Below are positions 35,401 to 43,936 of a DNA stretch of 64,000 bases, piece after piece. Each line of letters opens with the position of its first letter. Position 1 is the stretch's first letter. Below the pieces are notes generated by a model. That model searched no databases. It saw nothing but the letters and a program-made list of their open reading frames with translations, and was not told where the DNA came from. The stretch covers positions 1-64,000 of the forward strand of contig CAYXVG010000039.1 of assembly GCA_964468205.1 (NCBI GenBank). Reading direction: 5' to 3'. This DNA comes from CAWELS01 sp964468205. GTDB lineage: Bacteria > Acidobacteriota > Terriglobia > Bryobacterales > Bryobacteraceae. The translations under genes and the position numbers were made by a program.

Positions 35401-35853
35401 AACGGGATACTGTCGCTATACTCCGGCTTCCCCATCTCGGCGACTACTAGCTTCCGGGGCGGTTCTTTCGGCGCTTTTCATCCCGATCCGGTACCGGGCA
35501 AGGATCCGAATGATGCGCCTCCGGGTGGCCGCACACCGGATCAGTGGTGGGACGCGACCGCAGTGCAGAACCCGCCGGTGGGCAGTTGGGGCGCCCTGGG
35601 GAACATGTACATGAGACGCCCGGGCCAGCGGAACCTCGACTTCTCGATTTTCAAGCGGTTCCCGGTGAACGAGAGGTTCCAATTGGTCTACCGGGCGGAG
35701 TTCTTTAACTTGTTTAATACGCCGTTCTTCGGTACCCCTGGAACGCAGTTCCGCGGCGACCCGAACAATCCACAAGCTGGCGGGTATGCCCGGATCACGG
35801 GTACCGAAGGCAACCCGAGGCAGATCCAGATGATGCTGCGGTTGGAATTCTAG
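32407..35853 (+). CDS. Oar-like TonB-dependent receptor with carboxypeptidase-regulatory-like domain
   Basis: A 1148-residue outer-membrane protein. The signal peptide is VALSVLCLAGPALAQ. Residues about 30-125 form a carboxypeptidase-regulatory-like beta sandwich (GTILGTVTDPSGGVIPGASV, AGGNYIRTALQPGIYSI). A plug domain follows (NGVRSNGQNNFLLNGVDNNV), then a large beta-barrel rich in aromatic strands. The chain ends IQMMLRLEF with the C-terminal aromatic expected for BAM-dependent insertion. AGGGGG precedes the ATG. Such receptors import or bind polymers such as oligosaccharides or peptides in Acidobacteria; the ligand here is unknown. The surrounding hydrolases suggest carbohydrates. Confidence 0.93.
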   Translation: MTSKKRLVCLVALSVLCLAGPALAQRDLGTILGTVTDPSGGVIPGASVTLMQDATGQNWELETDAGGNYIRTALQPGIYSITVGSPGFRSVTQRNVTLTGGSRIQVNLALEVGEVTETVEVTSAPPAIQTQSTELGAGLQAKNTSELPLGGRRVFAYLARLSPAVVPNEPGARDAANGGFSANGVRSNGQNNFLLNGVDNNVNVIDFINETAYVVGPSVEAIGEMKVITNGYNAEYGRGAGGVVNVSLKSGTNDWHGLAYWMHQNDNFDANRWENNRSGVGKGERLSNEFGANLGAPIVKDKLFFFVNYRGIRERQGGATSTLTIPWAEFKQGDFSRLLTNNVLGTDVMGNQIFEGQIFDPSTETIVDGQRVRQAFPGNRIPQSQWDSAASKLLSLYPDPNTNLGERVPDANFIVGVPLKRDVDQGDYRVDYRASDKDVFFFTGSWHESLRSREPPLGILDATGFAGEVQQDQPRNIMASYTRVWSPTVLTEVRAAYTRLVTSRLQANSTLDGFRELGIGGLNTCEFFEQNCGIPLMDLGNYSSVGASDWLPTKEWSNVWNYIANMSINKGNHAIKFGAEYRPVDFPFFQFPSSHGRFNFRRDRTASALSTGNTGDTMASLLLGSPARGTRLSTANLISSSFTTWSFYIQDDWKVSPKLTLNLGVRYEIYSPIDEWFGRQSNLEYWRTPVVLTIPEGNNQDAPLPPNFATDFGEIQVERGITDSKLIPTNYNNFGPRIGIAYQVSPKMVVRLGYGIFFGGEENEGGNPNRGEGLPFNQEVQLQTENMTDLDPNPFIATFSDGFPLNTFALPAPITFRSVPERQTPFVHKWNATIQRELGFATSLEVSYIGSKGTHLKQNFDANAPINDASAPNLPAGPRRWMTPLVPNIGGVSTTETLGRSWYNGLSANLVKRFSNGLDFNIGYTWSHVNTDVGTTLSGSGRTVRDPRDFSFNYGNAGFDMRHRFTTAALYELPFGRGKRFGAGWSRAADIIAGNWQINGILSLYSGFPISATTSFRGGSFGAFHPDPVPGKDPNDAPPGGRTPDQWWDATAVQNPPVGSWGALGNMYMRRPGQRNLDFSIFKRFPVNERFQLVYRAEFFNLFNTPFFGTPGTQFRGDPNNPQAGGYARITGTEGNPRQIQMMLRLEF

Positions 35854-35855
35854 CT

Positions 35856-35888
35856 AACATCCCCGCCCGTTGGGCGGGGATGTTTTCG
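35856..35888 (+). terminator. Strong Rho-independent terminator after the TonB-dependent receptor
   Basis: A perfect 13-bp stem (AACATCCCCGCCC with GGGCGGGGATGTT) with a 3-nt loop starts 3 nt after the stop codon and is followed by TTCGTGTTT. Stem quality is high; the T tail is short. Confidence 0.85.
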
Positions 35889-35963
35889 TGTTTCGACACC
35901 GCCGCCCAATAGTCGGGGGCCGTATTCCGGCAACTCTGCCCAATGATCGAGGGGGTTACGTGA

Positions 35964-36018
35964 GGGCGGGGCTTGCCCCGCCCCGGGCGGGTGGCCGTGG
36001 GTGCCGCAAGCGGCGCCC
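35964..36018. repeat. Pair of G+C-rich palindromes between convergent genes
   Basis: GGGCGGGGC/GCCCCGCCC (35964-35983, TT centre) and GGGTGCCG/CGGCGCCC (with one G-T pair, CAAG loop, about 35999-36018) follow each other in the convergent gap 35890-36106. They may be a bidirectional terminator or part of a dispersed palindromic element. No gene is seen in the gap. Confidence 0.5.
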
Positions 36019-36106
36019 CTACGGGTTCCGAAACATTGGGTTGGTGTTGATGTGCTGGCGGATGTGGTTCATAATAAGCGGGGCATCCCGCGACAGCGGG
36101 AGCAAC

Positions 36107-39100
36107 TCATTGCCCTGACAATTGTTCGAGCGCCTTCCGGGCGAGAGCGCTGTCCGGTTTGCGTTCCTGCAGCGTGAGCATCAGTTCGCGCGCCCTCTCC
36201 CGTTCGCCCATTCTCACCCAGATACCGGCCAGGTTCAGGTACATCTTTTCGTCGTCAGGCGCAACCTTGATCCCGTACTGAAACGCGGCGATCGCGTCAT
36301 TCACCTGCCCGGTCTTCAAGAATAGGATCCCCAGGTTATTGATCGCCGAAGTGTCATCGGGCCGAATTTCGATCGCCGCCTCAAACAGTTTCCGCGCTTC
36401 CTCTGTCCGGCCCTGCTTTGCAACGAGAATCCCTAGGCTGTTCGCCACTTCGCCGTCTTTCGGGTCCACCTCGAGCGCACGGCGGTACAGGCGCTCGGCT
36501 TCCGTGGAGTTGCCCACTTGGCTGTACGCCAGCGCGGCGTTGACCAGTGCGTATGCCAAGTCCGGCCCCAATTCGAGGGCCTTCTCATAGTGCCGCACCG
36601 CCGCGGCATAGTCGCCCGCCGCAGCCTCCACCCCGCCGAGTTCGTTCCAGATCTCCGGCAATGCGGGATTCAGCGTCACCGCCTTTTCAAGGGCCGCCCG
36701 CGCCTCGGCGAGCCGGTTGCCCTGAAGATGAATGCGGCCCACCGAAGCATGCGCAATGGCATTGTCCGGGCTGCGCCGAAGGTTCTCCTCAAAATACGGA
36801 AGCGCCTGTTCGCCGTATCCCGCCTGGAGTAGCGCGCCCCCGAACTTGTAATAGTCGCGTCCCGGGCGGCCAATGAAGTACCCCTGAAACGGCAACCCCC
36901 GCGGGTCCGGCGAATCGGCATCCGCCCCCCGCACATCGGCCACTGCCGTTGCCGCGTTTGGAGCCTCGCCGTAGACTTTCCGAATTCGGCCTTCCGAATC
37001 GAGCAGCATCCAGAAAGGCGTCTCCAGATCGGCCCGGTAGTCGAACAGATACCGGCGAATGATGGCGTAGCTCGCGACCAGCTCCGGAGGGGCCTGCCGC
37101 AGGTCCAATGACTCCACCGGCGCCGGCAATTCCGGCAAAGCCTCACCGGCGTGAAGAACGAATAGGGCCGGTCCCCGCCGCGTTTCCGGCAGCGGGACGG
37201 GCTCCCATAGCCAGGTGGTCTGCAGGCGGGCGCCGTTGTCGATCGGCAGCGGTATGTCGTCCGGCAAGTCGGAATGCGGCCGAAGCGGATGCGATCGGAT
37301 ATCCTCTGCACCCTCCGTGACGCCGTAACGGAAACCAGCCGCCAGGGCCGGCAGATCCTGGACCAACCCGGAAGGCCAATGGATTCGGACCTTCGCCGCG
37401 CGCTCCCGATCTCCCAGTCCGAAATGAAGCCGTTTTGTGTGCTGGGAAAGGTAGGCCGATCCGGCAGTCACCCACTTCACCTGCCCATCCACCTCCACCC
37501 GTGCGCCTATCGCGTCCCGGTTCGACTTCGTTCCCCGGAGCGAAAATACGATCACATTCCCGGAACGCCCGCATATATTCTGAAAAACGCGAACCTGCGG
37601 TCCCAGCCGGCTCTTCAGAATCACGTCCAGATTGCCGTCTCCATCGAGATCCGTGAAGGCAAACGCGCGGCTGTCATCAGCGCGGCCCAGGCCGCTTACC
37701 CACGAACAATCGAAATACCGGCCGCCGCGGCGAGCGAAGAACACGTTGGACTCATTACCCGCCCAGCTATACTCTTGCCGGACCAGTTGGTTGATCGCGT
37801 TCCAGCCATCCTCATAGGCCGGCGCCACAGCCGCCCGCGGGGGCGACTTTCCCACCACATGCCGGTAGAAGAAACTCATCAAGTCGGCTTTGCTGTTGTT
37901 GGTCAGCATCCCGCAGGCGATGTAGATCTCCGGCGTCCCGTCGTTGTCGAAATCGCAGCCGTCGCAAGACCAGGACCATGGAACAATTTCGACGCCCTCC
38001 TTGCCGCCCGTATAGGTAAACGTCCCGTCGCCGTTATTGTGATAGAGGGAGTTGCCTTTCACGTGCCCCTGGTAAGCTCCCAGCAGCGAGGGGTCCTGCT
38101 TGACCACTCCGAACTCGGGGTCGTTCACGATACGCTGGCCACAAGCGCTCCACATATTAGAGACCAGAAGATCAGGCAGCCCGTCGCCGTCGTAATCGAG
38201 CCACGCGGAGCTCATGCCCGGACCGAGGTCGACCACTCCGGCTTGCTCCGCGACGTCCTCGAAGCGGCCACCGGTGTTTTTGTATAGGTTGTTACGGCCG
38301 AAATCGTTGGTGACGTAGAGGTCCGGCCAGCCATCGCCGTTGTAGTCGCACCAAGTGGCCGCGAAGCTGTACCGGTTGTTGTTGTGGTTCATTCCCGCGG
38401 CCGCTGTCACGTCCTCGAAAAAACCCGGATCCTCGTCCAAGCGGTTTCTGAAGAGGAAATTCGAAGGACCGTTCTGCGCGTCATGGTAGGGCGCAGGGTA
38501 CCGGTATTGCGCTTCGGTCTGATAGAAGAGATAGGAACAGAAATAGAGGTCCAGCCGGCCGTCGCGGTCGTAGTCGATGGCCGCGACGCTGGTGAAGGAG
38601 CCCTGCGGAGCGGTGGCGAAACGGAATGCCTCCGGCTTGCGCGTGAAGCGGCCTTTGCCGTCATTGAGAAACAGCTCCGGCCCGGCGTTGCGTACCACTA
38701 CGAGATCCTGCAGCCCGGCATTGCGCAGATCGACGAAAATCGCACTGGGAGTATCATCCAGCATGGCGACTCCAGCGCTATCGGAAATGTCCCGGAGCCG
38801 GCCGCTTCCATCCTGTTTATACAGCCGGTTCGGGAGGCCGCCCGGCTGGCAGATATATACCTCGTCCCGCCCGTCGCCATCGATATCGCCAACCGCGATT
38901 CCCTGTTCTCCGTAAAGATCAATGCCGCAAGCCGGATCGAGGCGTGAGCGCCAATAGGGCACGCCGCGAGTGAGCTGCTCCGAAAATGACGATTCATCGA
39001 GGAAAGTATAGCCGGTGATGTCCCGGAACCACGGCCGGTCCGCGTGGGTCAGGATTTCGCCGGCGGGCTCGAAACTGGTGATAGAGCCATCGCTCCATGA

Positions 39101-39562
39101 TTGCTTCCACGTGCCGATGCGCTGCTCCAGCCGGCCCTCATTCTCGCTCCGGACATCGTAGCGGACAATCTCTCCTGGCAGGCGGTAAAACCGCGCGCTG
39201 TGGATCTTTCCCAACGATTCCCACCATTGCTTGAAGCCGGCGGCGATATCGCCTTCGCCGCCGAAGACCCCCTCCGCCACACCCGGAGCGATATCGCGGT
39301 ATTCGCGGGGCGCTGGAGACCCTCCGCGGCAATCCGTGGCCAGCGGCAGACACCCCTCGATGAGCGCCGCGCGCAGCCGCTCCTCGATCTCCATCGCAGC
39401 CTTTTCCGCCGGAAACTCGTCGTGCCCCGGCTCGGCGAACGGCATCAGGGGAGCGTGCCTCGGCAGTTCGCGGTATTTCACCGGGAACGATGAATAGGCA
39501 TGTCCTTTCGAAGCCAGATAACTGGTGGCGGCGAAGGTGAATAGAAACTCGCGTCGCCTCAC
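36107..39562 (-). CDS. Large Tat-exported CRTAC1 protein with C-terminal TPR repeats
   Basis: A 1151-residue protein. The N-terminus MRRREFLFTFAATSYLA is a Tat-type signal. Residues about 70-220 are a unique domain. From about 225 to 700 there are many VCBS/FG-GAP blades with calcium loops (DIDGDGRDEVYI, DYDRDGRLDLYF, DYNGDGWPDLYV, DFDNDGTPEIYI, DLDGDGNLDVIL). The ASPIC/UnbV domain follows (NVIVFSLRGTKSNRDAIGA, RLHFGLGD). A linker with a thioredoxin-like echo (FWMLLDSEGRIRKVYGEAP) leads into about seven TPRs to the C-terminus (for example AIAHASVGRIHLQGNRLAEA). It combines in one chain the CRTAC1 and TPR parts encoded separately by its divergent neighbours. Confidence 0.9.
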   Translation of the reverse strand: MRRREFLFTFAATSYLASKGHAYSSFPVKYRELPRHAPLMPFAEPGHDEFPAEKAAMEIEERLRAALIEGCLPLATDCRGGSPAPREYRDIAPGVAEGVFGGEGDIAAGFKQWWESLGKIHSARFYRLPGEIVRYDVRSENEGRLEQRIGTWKQSWSDGSITSFEPAGEILTHADRPWFRDITGYTFLDESSFSEQLTRGVPYWRSRLDPACGIDLYGEQGIAVGDIDGDGRDEVYICQPGGLPNRLYKQDGSGRLRDISDSAGVAMLDDTPSAIFVDLRNAGLQDLVVVRNAGPELFLNDGKGRFTRKPEAFRFATAPQGSFTSVAAIDYDRDGRLDLYFCSYLFYQTEAQYRYPAPYHDAQNGPSNFLFRNRLDEDPGFFEDVTAAAGMNHNNNRYSFAATWCDYNGDGWPDLYVTNDFGRNNLYKNTGGRFEDVAEQAGVVDLGPGMSSAWLDYDGDGLPDLLVSNMWSACGQRIVNDPEFGVVKQDPSLLGAYQGHVKGNSLYHNNGDGTFTYTGGKEGVEIVPWSWSCDGCDFDNDGTPEIYIACGMLTNNSKADLMSFFYRHVVGKSPPRAAVAPAYEDGWNAINQLVRQEYSWAGNESNVFFARRGGRYFDCSWVSGLGRADDSRAFAFTDLDGDGNLDVILKSRLGPQVRVFQNICGRSGNVIVFSLRGTKSNRDAIGARVEVDGQVKWVTAGSAYLSQHTKRLHFGLGDRERAAKVRIHWPSGLVQDLPALAAGFRYGVTEGAEDIRSHPLRPHSDLPDDIPLPIDNGARLQTTWLWEPVPLPETRRGPALFVLHAGEALPELPAPVESLDLRQAPPELVASYAIIRRYLFDYRADLETPFWMLLDSEGRIRKVYGEAPNAATAVADVRGADADSPDPRGLPFQGYFIGRPGRDYYKFGGALLQAGYGEQALPYFEENLRRSPDNAIAHASVGRIHLQGNRLAEARAALEKAVTLNPALPEIWNELGGVEAAAGDYAAAVRHYEKALELGPDLAYALVNAALAYSQVGNSTEAERLYRRALEVDPKDGEVANSLGILVAKQGRTEEARKLFEAAIEIRPDDTSAINNLGILFLKTGQVNDAIAAFQYGIKVAPDDEKMYLNLAGIWVRMGERERARELMLTLQERKPDSALARKALEQLSGQ

Positions 39563-39703
39563 GGAACCCCCTGTCGCTTGTGATTTCGCCCGTAACCTAC
39601 GACATTGATTCTATGGCATGCCGCTCCCCCGTTGGTAATCGAGAGATCCGAAAGGCCATAATCCGTTCCGCCTCCGCCTCAGCGGCTACAATGAATTTGT
39701 CTG

Positions 39704-40852
39704 ATGTGGTTCATCCTCTCGCTCTGGCTCGCGCTTGCAGCGGTTCCGCAGTTCCAAACGGCGGTGCGGGAGGGGCTCGCCGCGCTGCGGAATAGGGATC
39801 TGGCATCCGCCCAGAAGAGCTTCGAGAAGGCGACCGCTTTGCAGCCCGAGAGCGCCGCCGCGTGGTACCTGCTGGCCCAAACCTATGCGGACAAAGGCAA
39901 TCGCGCCGCCGCCCTGGAAGCGGCCGATAAGGCCGCCAGACACGCCGGCAACGACGCCACCGTCCTCTATAACATCGCTCTGTTCTATCTCCATGCCGGC
40001 CAGCCGGAACTCTCGACGGCCGCCGGCGAGCGCGCCCTCGCCGTCGAGAACTCCGCTGACGTTCGGACAGTGCTGGGCCGCGCCTACGCCGTCCAGGGAG
40101 ACTGGCCCAACGCCATCGTCCACTACCGCGAGGCGCAGCGGCTGTCGCCGTACAGTGACCAGGCGCTTTTCGACCTCGCGCAGGCGTACCTCATGACACA
40201 AGACTTCCCCCGAGCCATCGCGGTGCTCGAGGAAGGCCGCAAGACATTCGTTGAGGTGGCCCAACTTGACCTCGCCCTCGGAATCGCCTACTACGGCCAG
40301 CGCCGTTTCTCCGACGCCGTCGACAGTTTCCTCGGCATCATGCACCATGCGCCTGAGGTCGCGCAGCCTTACTATTTCATAGGCAAGATACTCGAACATG
40401 CGTCGGGCCGGCTTCCCGAGATCAGGGAACGGGCCATCAACTTTCAGAAAATCAACCCCAAAAGCCCGCTCGGATATGTACTCCACGCCCGCACGATTAT
40501 GCAGCAACTGCCGCCGGGACAATTCACCGCCGAGGCCGCCCGGGCCTACGAACTGCTCCAGAACGCGCTCGCTCTCAAAGAGGACCAGGCCGAAGCCCAC
40601 TACTTGATCGGCACACTGCTCGAGAGAAAAAAGGACTACGAGGCCGCTGCCACCCACCTCGAGCGGAGCGTCGAGTTGGAGGACAGCGACGCGGCCCCGC
40701 ATTTCCGGCTTGCCGTGGTATACAGCCGGCTCGGCCGCAAGGAAGACGCCGCCCGGGAACGCGCCCTACACGAGAAACTCAGCGAAGACGAGGGCTCCCG
40801 AGCCGTCAGGCCGCTGCCACCAACGGCGGCTGGGGAGGCGCGGCAACCTTGA
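39704..40852 (+). CDS. Exported TPR-repeat protein
   Basis: A 382-residue protein with a short hydrophobic leader (MWFILSLWLALAAVPQ) followed by about nine TPRs spanning residues 18-360 (first: REGLAALRNRDLASAQKSFE; last: PHFRLAVVYSRLGRKEDAAR). TPRs mediate protein-protein contacts; no catalytic domain is visible. It opens a co-directional set with a small protein, a TPR lipoprotein and a CRTAC1 protein, and is divergent from the giant CRTAC1-TPR gene across a 141-nt gap. Likely periplasmic or membrane-attached scaffold for that set. Confidence 0.85.
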   Translation: MWFILSLWLALAAVPQFQTAVREGLAALRNRDLASAQKSFEKATALQPESAAAWYLLAQTYADKGNRAAALEAADKAARHAGNDATVLYNIALFYLHAGQPELSTAAGERALAVENSADVRTVLGRAYAVQGDWPNAIVHYREAQRLSPYSDQALFDLAQAYLMTQDFPRAIAVLEEGRKTFVEVAQLDLALGIAYYGQRRFSDAVDSFLGIMHHAPEVAQPYYFIGKILEHASGRLPEIRERAINFQKINPKSPLGYVLHARTIMQQLPPGQFTAEAARAYELLQNALALKEDQAEAHYLIGTLLERKKDYEAAATHLERSVELEDSDAAPHFRLAVVYSRLGRKEDAARERALHEKLSEDEGSRAVRPLPPTAAGEARQP

Positions 40853-40919
40853 CATCGGAATCGCGCCGTGATTACGTAGCAATGAAGGAGGACTGGGCTG
40901 AAATGGCGTTGGCGAAACA

Positions 40920-41192
40920 ATGAACTTCCTCATATTCTCTGCTTTATTTTTTCCGCTCTTTCAACAGGAGGCGATTCCGGTGCAAACCGGCACGGAAGTG
41001 GACCAGTTGATCGAGCAAATCGCCGTGTCCGGCCGGGTTCAGGAGATTGCCGTGCCCCCCGAAGAGCGTGTGGAAAGCACCCTTCGGATTGCGCCTGGAG
41101 ATCCCCCGCTCCTCGCCTTCCGGTACCTCGAAGGACAATCGAAGCATCGCTTCGGCGAGCTAGATCTGGTGATGGACGATGCGGGTCATTAG
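40920..41192 (+). CDS. Small exported protein of unknown function
   Basis: A 90-residue protein with a hydrophobic N-terminus (MNFLIFSALFFPLFQQ) that may be a signal peptide. The rest is acidic and contains VDQLIEQIAVSGRVQEIAVP and PPLLAFRYLEGQSKHRFGEL. I know no family. It overlaps the following TPR lipoprotein gene by 14 nt and lies 67 nt after the TPR gene, so it belongs to the same unit. Confidence 0.6.
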   Translation: MNFLIFSALFFPLFQQEAIPVQTGTEVDQLIEQIAVSGRVQEIAVPPEERVESTLRIAPGDPPLLAFRYLEGQSKHRFGELDLVMDDAGH

Positions 41193-42216
41193 TGTATTCC
41201 TACTCCTGGCGGGGTGTGCATTCCCCCAATCGGACACGCTCGTGGAGGGACTCCGCCAGTTTCAGGACGGGCGATACCAGGAGGCCGCGGCCAGCTTCGA
41301 GAAGGTGCTCGCGTCGGGAGAGTCGGCCGAGGCACGGACTTTTCTCGCGCTCTCACAGGCCGCCACGGGAGGCTGCGCCGCCGCGGAGCGCAGTTTGCGC
41401 AAGGAATTCGAGACCAGTCCGGATGGCCGTCTGCAAAGGCTCGCCGGGCTCGGCCTCGTTCAGTGTTTGCTCGCCGGCGACGATACGATGGGCGCCTTTC
41501 CCATCATCGAGAAGCTCGGCCAGCAACACCCCGAGGATGCCGATGTGCTGTTCCAGACCGCTCGTCTCCACATGAAGGCCTGGAACGACACCATCCGTCT
41601 AATGTTCCGGCAAACTCCGGCCTCCTACCGGGTGAATCAAATTTCGGCCGAGATCTTCGAGATCCAGGGCCAGTACACGGAGGCGGTGTCGGAGTACCGC
41701 AAGGCGATCCAGAAGAACCCTGCCGCTGTCAATCTGCATTACCGCCTGGCACGGGCGCTGCTGATGGAATCGCATGCCCCGGAGGCGCTTGAGGCTGCGC
41801 GCGAGGAGTTCGAGCTGGAACTTAAATTGAACCCGAGCGATGCGGTAGCGCATTACCAGGTGGGCCAGATCCTTTTGGCCCAGGAGAAGCGTGACGAGGG
41901 GATCCAGCGCATCGAGCGTTCCATCGAACTGGACCCCACGTTTTCTCGCGCCATGGCAGCGCTCGCCAAGCTGAGACTGGAGGACGGGAAACTGGACGAG
42001 GCGATCACGCTGCTGGAAGAAGCGGTCCGGATCGCGCCAAGCAGCGAATCCGCCCGCTACGGTTTAATGCGTGCCTACCGGCGGGCAGGCCGGCAGGAAG
42101 ACGCTCTCCGGCAGAAGGAGGAGTTGGAGAGGTTGCAGAAAACGCCGGAAGGAGAGTTTACCGAGTTCCTCAAACGGATAGGAGAGCAGCCGGGGGGGCC
42201 GGCGCAGCGCCAATGA
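41179..42216 (+). CDS. TPR-repeat lipoprotein
   Basis: A 345-residue protein with a very short leader and a lipobox LLAGC (Cys13), so it is probably anchored as a lipoprotein. About seven TPRs follow (for example DTLVEGLRQFQDGRYQEAAA and AVAHYQVGQILLAQEKRDEG), with one less regular stretch near 90-150. Its TGA overlaps the ATG of the CRTAC1 gene (ATGA), indicating coupled translation. A complex between this lipoprotein and the CRTAC1 protein is a reasonable inference from the overlap and from the fused version nearby. Confidence 0.85.
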   Translation: MRVISVFLLLAGCAFPQSDTLVEGLRQFQDGRYQEAAASFEKVLASGESAEARTFLALSQAATGGCAAAERSLRKEFETSPDGRLQRLAGLGLVQCLLAGDDTMGAFPIIEKLGQQHPEDADVLFQTARLHMKAWNDTIRLMFRQTPASYRVNQISAEIFEIQGQYTEAVSEYRKAIQKNPAAVNLHYRLARALLMESHAPEALEAAREEFELELKLNPSDAVAHYQVGQILLAQEKRDEGIQRIERSIELDPTFSRAMAALAKLRLEDGKLDEAITLLEEAVRIAPSSESARYGLMRAYRRAGRQEDALRQKEELERLQKTPEGEFTEFLKRIGEQPGGPAQRQ

Positions 42217-43862
42217 GGATCTCTCGCTGCTGGATGCTGGCGCTTGCTTGCTGGGCGCTGGCCGCGGAAGATGGCCCTGTTCGTTATGAGAATATCGCCG
42301 CAAGGGCCGGGCTCGTGCATGTCTTCCCCAACGGCGGGGCGGAAACCAAACGCTACATTATTGAGACCACCGGCAGCGGGGCGGCGCTGGTCGACTACGA
42401 TATGGACGGCCTGCTCGACGTACTCCTGATCTCTGGCGAAGGTTCCACCAATCGCCTCTACCGGAACCTTGGCGACAATACCTTCGCCGAAGTTACCAAG
42501 GAAACAGCGATGACCACCGAGGGATGGAACAAAGGCGTCTGCGCGGGCGACTACGACAACGATGGCTATACCGATCTGCTGCTCACCCGTTACGGCGGCG
42601 TCACCCTCTACCGCAACGACGGCGGGCGCCGGTTCGAGGATCACACGAAGGCCGCCGCGTTGGAGCAGACCCGGCCCCGCTACAGCACGGGTTGCGCGTT
42701 CCTGGACTACGACCGGGACGGCCATCTCGACCTGATGGTCACCAACTACCTGCACTACGAGGCGGCGATGGCCTTTGAGCCGGGCTCGAATCCATACTGT
42801 TTCTATCGCGGCATGGCGGTAAATTGCGGACCGCGCGGCCTCGCCTTTGACAGCAACATGCTCTATCACAACAACGGGGACGGAACCTTCACCGACGTCT
42901 CCGAGGAGTCCGGCATCGCCCAGCACAACCAGAACTATCCCCTCGGCGTTCTCACCGGGGATTTTGACCAGGACGGATGGACAGACATCTACATCGCGTG
43001 CGACGTCACCCCTGGCTTGCTTTTCATGAATCAGGGCGATGGAACTTTCAGCGAAGAGGCCCTGTTGCGGGGAGCCGCTTTCGACGAAAACGGAAAGGCC
43101 CTGTCCGGTATGGGAGTAACCGCCGGTGATTATGATGGCGACGGTTGGCTCGACATCTTTCGCACCAACTTCTCTGACGAGCGGGACACGCTCTACCGTA
43201 ACCTCTCCGGCGGCGACTTCGAGGACCTGACCGTAATGGCCGGGTTGGGCCGCAACACCCGGTTTGTTTCGTGGGGGGTGGGTTTCTTCGATTTCGACAA
43301 CGATGGAGACAAAGATCTGTTCATGGCGAGCGGACACGTTTTTCCGGAGATCGACCAGTTGGGGATCGATGTTCGCGCCCGGGACCGCTCCATCCTCTTC
43401 GAGAATACCGGAGACGGAAAATTCAAGGACATCTCCGACGTGGCAGGGCCGGCCATCGCGGAACGGCACTCAGCGCGCGGCGTGGCGTTCGGCGATCTCG
43501 ACAACGACGGCTCGATCGAGATCTTGGTGAACAATCAAAATGAATCCCCGTCGCTGCTCAAGGCCGCGGCCGCGCCCCGCGGCAACTGGATCCTGGTGAG
43601 CCTGCGGGGAGTCCAGTCAAACCGGTCCGCCATTGGAGCCAAGGTCCGCCTTACCGCCGGCGGCCGCACGCAATTATCCGAGGTCCGGAGCGGCGGGAGT
43701 TATATTTCGCAGAGCGACCTGCGCCTTCATTTCGGCCTCGGCGGAGCAAAGGTCGTGGACAGGCTCGAAATCGAATGGCCGAGCGGGGCAAAGCAGGTGG
43801 AAACCGGCATCGAGCCGAACCAGATTCTGTCAGTTGTGGAGCCCGCGGCCGGAAGCCGCTGA
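42213..43862 (+). CDS. Secreted CRTAC1-family protein (VCBS/FG-GAP plus ASPIC/UnbV)
   Basis: A 549-residue protein with a signal peptide (ISRCWMLALACWALAAE). It contains six or more propeller blades with calcium loops DYDMDGLLDVLL, DYDNDGYTDLLL, DYDRDGHLDLMV, DFDQDGWTDIYI and DFDNDGDKDLFM, then the ASPIC/UnbV domain (WILVSLRGVQSNRSAIGA, LRLHFGLGG, LEIEWPSGAKQ). The layout matches the gene at 27910. Coupled to the TPR lipoprotein upstream; last gene of the set. Confidence 0.9.
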   Translation: MRISRCWMLALACWALAAEDGPVRYENIAARAGLVHVFPNGGAETKRYIIETTGSGAALVDYDMDGLLDVLLISGEGSTNRLYRNLGDNTFAEVTKETAMTTEGWNKGVCAGDYDNDGYTDLLLTRYGGVTLYRNDGGRRFEDHTKAAALEQTRPRYSTGCAFLDYDRDGHLDLMVTNYLHYEAAMAFEPGSNPYCFYRGMAVNCGPRGLAFDSNMLYHNNGDGTFTDVSEESGIAQHNQNYPLGVLTGDFDQDGWTDIYIACDVTPGLLFMNQGDGTFSEEALLRGAAFDENGKALSGMGVTAGDYDGDGWLDIFRTNFSDERDTLYRNLSGGDFEDLTVMAGLGRNTRFVSWGVGFFDFDNDGDKDLFMASGHVFPEIDQLGIDVRARDRSILFENTGDGKFKDISDVAGPAIAERHSARGVAFGDLDNDGSIEILVNNQNESPSLLKAAAAPRGNWILVSLRGVQSNRSAIGAKVRLTAGGRTQLSEVRSGGSYISQSDLRLHFGLGGAKVVDRLEIEWPSGAKQVETGIEPNQILSVVEPAAGSR

Positions 43863-43936
43863 AGCCGATACGGGCGCCGGAGAATCAAGCGATCCGGTTC
43901 GGCATCGTCCCGCCGGCGCGTCTCATCGAGCCCGGT

